Below, piece by piece: positions 5,157 through 5,371 of a stretch of 5,371 nucleotides of DNA. Source of the DNA: an uncultured Oxalobacteraceae bacterium (GTDB lineage Bacteria > Pseudomonadota > Gammaproteobacteria > Burkholderiales > Burkholderiaceae); contig CAMLDH010000280.1 in assembly GCA_946478765.1 (NCBI GenBank), positions 1 to 5,371 on the forward strand, given 5' to 3'. How positions within the stretch are numbered: the first letter of the stretch is position 1; each line of letters begins with the position of its first letter. Below the pieces are notes generated by a model, which did not search any database, was not told the origin of the DNA, and saw only the letters and a program-made list of their open reading frames with translations. The position numbers and the translations under genes were made by a program.

Positions 5157-5371
5157 ATGACAAACAAGGTATTCCTCATCAATGCCGCCGATGTCACGCC
5201 GGGCTGCGTCAAGAAGATCGAAGCAGGGCAGTGCGAACTGGCATTGTTCAATCTCGAAGGGCAATTCTATGCGACGCAGAACCTCTGCACCCACGCCGCC
5301 GCATCGCTGGCGGAAGGCGAGATCGTGGATGGCGACATGATTTCCTGCTCGGTGCACTATGGGCAGTTCCA
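5157..5371 (+). CDS. Rieske [2Fe-2S] ferredoxin of an aromatic dioxygenase (partial, cut at window end)
   Basis: Seventy-one residues are visible; the C-terminal third lies beyond the window. The cluster ligands are present in order: C44-T-H46 in NLCTHAAASL and C64-S-V-H67 in ISCSVHYGQF, with the 17-residue spacing and 'CTH..A.L..G...G..I.C..H...F' framework of ferredoxin components of Rieske non-haem iron oxygenases (BphF/CarAc/HcaC type). Such ferredoxins carry electrons from a reductase to the hydroxylating oxygenase. It starts five bases after the LigB-like stop, with GGAG (5145-5148) inside the end of that gene, so it is in the same operon. Its presence predicts a Rieske oxygenase alpha subunit and a reductase further downstream. 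A nitrite-reductase small-subunit-like protein is the main alternative, less likely in this context. Confidence 0.9.
   Translation, partial: MTNKVFLINAADVTPGCVKKIEAGQCELALFNLEGQFYATQNLCTHAAASLAEGEIVDGDMISCSVHYGQF

Noticed and set aside
1..5371. CRISPR array, tRNA or rRNA genes, insertion sequence ends
   Set aside because: No regularly spaced repeats, no cloverleaf-like segment with a CCA end, and no transposase or terminal inverted repeats could be found by reading either strand.

Overview
The window looks like a piece of a betaproteobacterial chromosome or large plasmid, most likely Burkholderiales (Burkholderiaceae/Oxalobacteraceae type). This is inferred from the moderately high GC content with GC-rich third positions, a CTGT-N8-ACAG LexA box, and the style of the SSB and HugZ-like proteins; nothing in the window fixes the genus. 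It is a mosaic of two unrelated modules, separated by a reverse-strand gene and a partly decayed stretch.

Region 1 (1-2569, plus strand) is a phage-type single-strand recombination cassette. A near-perfect LexA box (8-23) lies before an AAA_24/Sak4-like RecA-fold ATPase (92-1096). A 4-bp ATGA overlap leads to a Gp157-like protein (1093-1596), then a single-stranded DNA-binding protein ending in DEIPF (1622-2122), then a small unrecognised helical protein (2177-2569). The order fits DNA-damage-induced recombination or annealing: the SSB coats ssDNA and the Sak4-like ATPase acts on it. No integrase, repressor, capsid or terminase gene is visible here.

Region 2 (2538-3762) holds a minus-strand HugZ/pyridoxamine-phosphate-oxidase-like split-barrel protein (2538-3194) whose 3' end overlaps the unknown gene. 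Upstream of it, on the same strand, is the C-terminal ligand domain of a TetR regulator without its DNA-binding half (3261-3563). The next 199 bases contain no gene but are rich in symmetry: a 10+10 bp inverted repeat (3611-3635), a 14-bp FNR/ANR-like palindrome that also supplies a TTGACT -35 hexamer (3693-3706), and another 14-bp palindrome (3723-3736).

Region 3 (3763-5371, plus strand) is an aromatic-degradation operon entering from its 5' end. It starts with an 82-residue shrunken relative of meta-cleavage-product hydrolases, which keeps a good ribosome binding site and the nucleophile elbow but has lost most of the fold. A GTGA overlap links it to a LigA-like small subunit (4008-4304), followed by a LigB-like class III extradiol dioxygenase catalytic subunit (4312-5151) and a Rieske [2Fe-2S] ferredoxin cut by the window end (5157-5371). 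Together they point to a pathway in which a Rieske oxygenase makes a catecholic product and the LigAB-type enzyme opens its ring. The substrate cannot be read from this sequence.

The most notable points are the SOS-controlled recombination cassette outside a visible prophage, the in-frame mini-hydrolase that seems to serve as a translational lead-in for the dioxygenase, and the stacked palindromes in the catabolic promoter region beside a beheaded TetR gene.
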